In this document: positions 14,676-14,971 of the stretch, piece after piece
Layout: each line of letters begins with the position of its first letter
Position numbering within the stretch: the first letter of the stretch is position 1
NCBI GenBank assembly: GCA_050288705.1
Contig: JBNKEI010000139.1
Location: 1-14,971 of the forward strand
Direction: 5' to 3'
DNA length: 14,971 bases
Origin: JBNKEI01 sp050288705
GTDB taxonomy: Bacteria; Myxococcota; Myxococcia; Myxococcales; UBA5297
The notes under the pieces: generated by a model
Database searches by the model: none
What the model saw: only the letters and a program-made list of their open reading frames with translations
What the model was told of the DNA's origin: nothing
Program-made: the position numbers and the translations under genes

Positions 14676-14707
14676 CTGGGCTTAGGGTGTGGGGATCCTA
14701 AGCCCAG
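14676..14707 (-). terminator. Strong hairpin between the right-edge gene and moxR
   Basis: CTGGGCTTAGG (14676-14686) is perfectly complementary to CCTAAGCCCAG (14697-14707), an 11-bp stem with a 10-base loop. It begins 34 bases beyond the stop of the minus-strand gene at the right edge and is followed on that strand by the moderately T-rich GTTGCTATTTAATTAG. It therefore most likely terminates that gene and insulates moxR. On the plus strand a T6 run also follows, but about 15 bases away. Confidence 0.65.
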
Positions 14708-14740
14708 AATATTGTTTGGAATTTTTTCTCCTGCGAAGAT

Positions 14741-14971
14741 CTAGCGGTAGGCGTTAGCTCGCTGATTGGGACGGAAACGATTGCTGTCTACCCGGTCGGA
14801 AGTGGCGTGTTTGTTTGCTGCTTCCAGCGTCTTTTGGGCTTGTTCGTAGTTTCTTACTTTTTCCGCATGCTCCCGTTGGAAATCCTTAAAGGTGGGAGGA
14901 TCGTAACCGTCACGTTCGTATTGTTGAACAGTTTTATCATATTCATAGTCGACGTCACCAGGCGGACCACG
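14741..14971 (-). CDS. C-terminal end of an unrecognised charged protein, cut by the window edge
   Basis: The minus strand is open from the right edge to a TAG at 14741-14743, giving the last 76 residues of a protein whose start is outside. The visible part is very hydrophilic and Tyr/Asp/Glu/Lys/Gln-rich (YDKTVQQYERDGYDPPTFKD, later REHAEKVRNYEQAQKTLEAA) and probably helical. It ends RPNQRANAYR. There is no membrane segment or known motif. Codon use and the hairpin terminator just downstream support a real gene. I cannot assign a function. Confidence 0.6.
   Translation of the reverse strand, partial: RGPPGDVDYEYDKTVQQYERDGYDPPTFKDFQREHAEKVRNYEQAQKTLEAANKHATSDRVDSNRFRPNQRANAYR

Overview
The window (about 45% G+C) looks like a bacterial chromosome segment from a Gram-negative of the former Deltaproteobacteria (Myxococcota, Bdellovibrionota or a related uncultured lineage). 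Two things suggest this: a lipoprotein built of WGSGPNDVWAVG repeats, a style common in those bacteria, and a full moxR-DUF58-Bat gene order. The taxonomic call is inference. No rRNA, tRNA or CRISPR array is visible.

Left part (1-5160) is gene-poor and patchy. A decayed PQQ-type beta-propeller fragment (155-463) is followed by a large lipoprotein with 14 propeller-type repeats (543-2723). Next comes a gene-free stretch holding a broken ISAzo13-family transposase C-terminus (2971-3160). After it, a promoter and a dyad lead a two-gene unit: a 72-residue helical protein (3503-3721) and a 334-residue protein joining a caspase-like His/Cys domain to a fascin-like beta-trefoil (3724-4728). Converging on that unit is a frameshifted, truncated lipoprotein pseudogene (4753-5123, minus). 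Its translation start abuts a hairpin that resembles an IS200/IS605 element end. The mix of IS debris, broken genes and one intact two-gene module suggests an accessory island or insertion hotspot.

Right part (5244-14487, minus) is a compact, intact Bat-type operon read right to left: moxR ATPase, DUF58 protein, a BatD-like membrane protein, batA, batB, batC, batD and batE. Most junctions overlap by 1-26 bases, which implies translational coupling. A single-domain response regulator lies 90 bases beyond batE on the same strand. The expected assembly is a MoxR AAA+ chaperone acting with membrane-anchored von Willebrand A proteins and periplasmic TPR/BatD scaffolds on the cell envelope. The family was named for aerotolerance in Bacteroides, but its biochemical role is poorly defined. 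A possible promoter sits before moxR, and a strong hairpin (14676-14707) separates the operon from the C-terminal end of an unrecognised gene that runs off the right edge.
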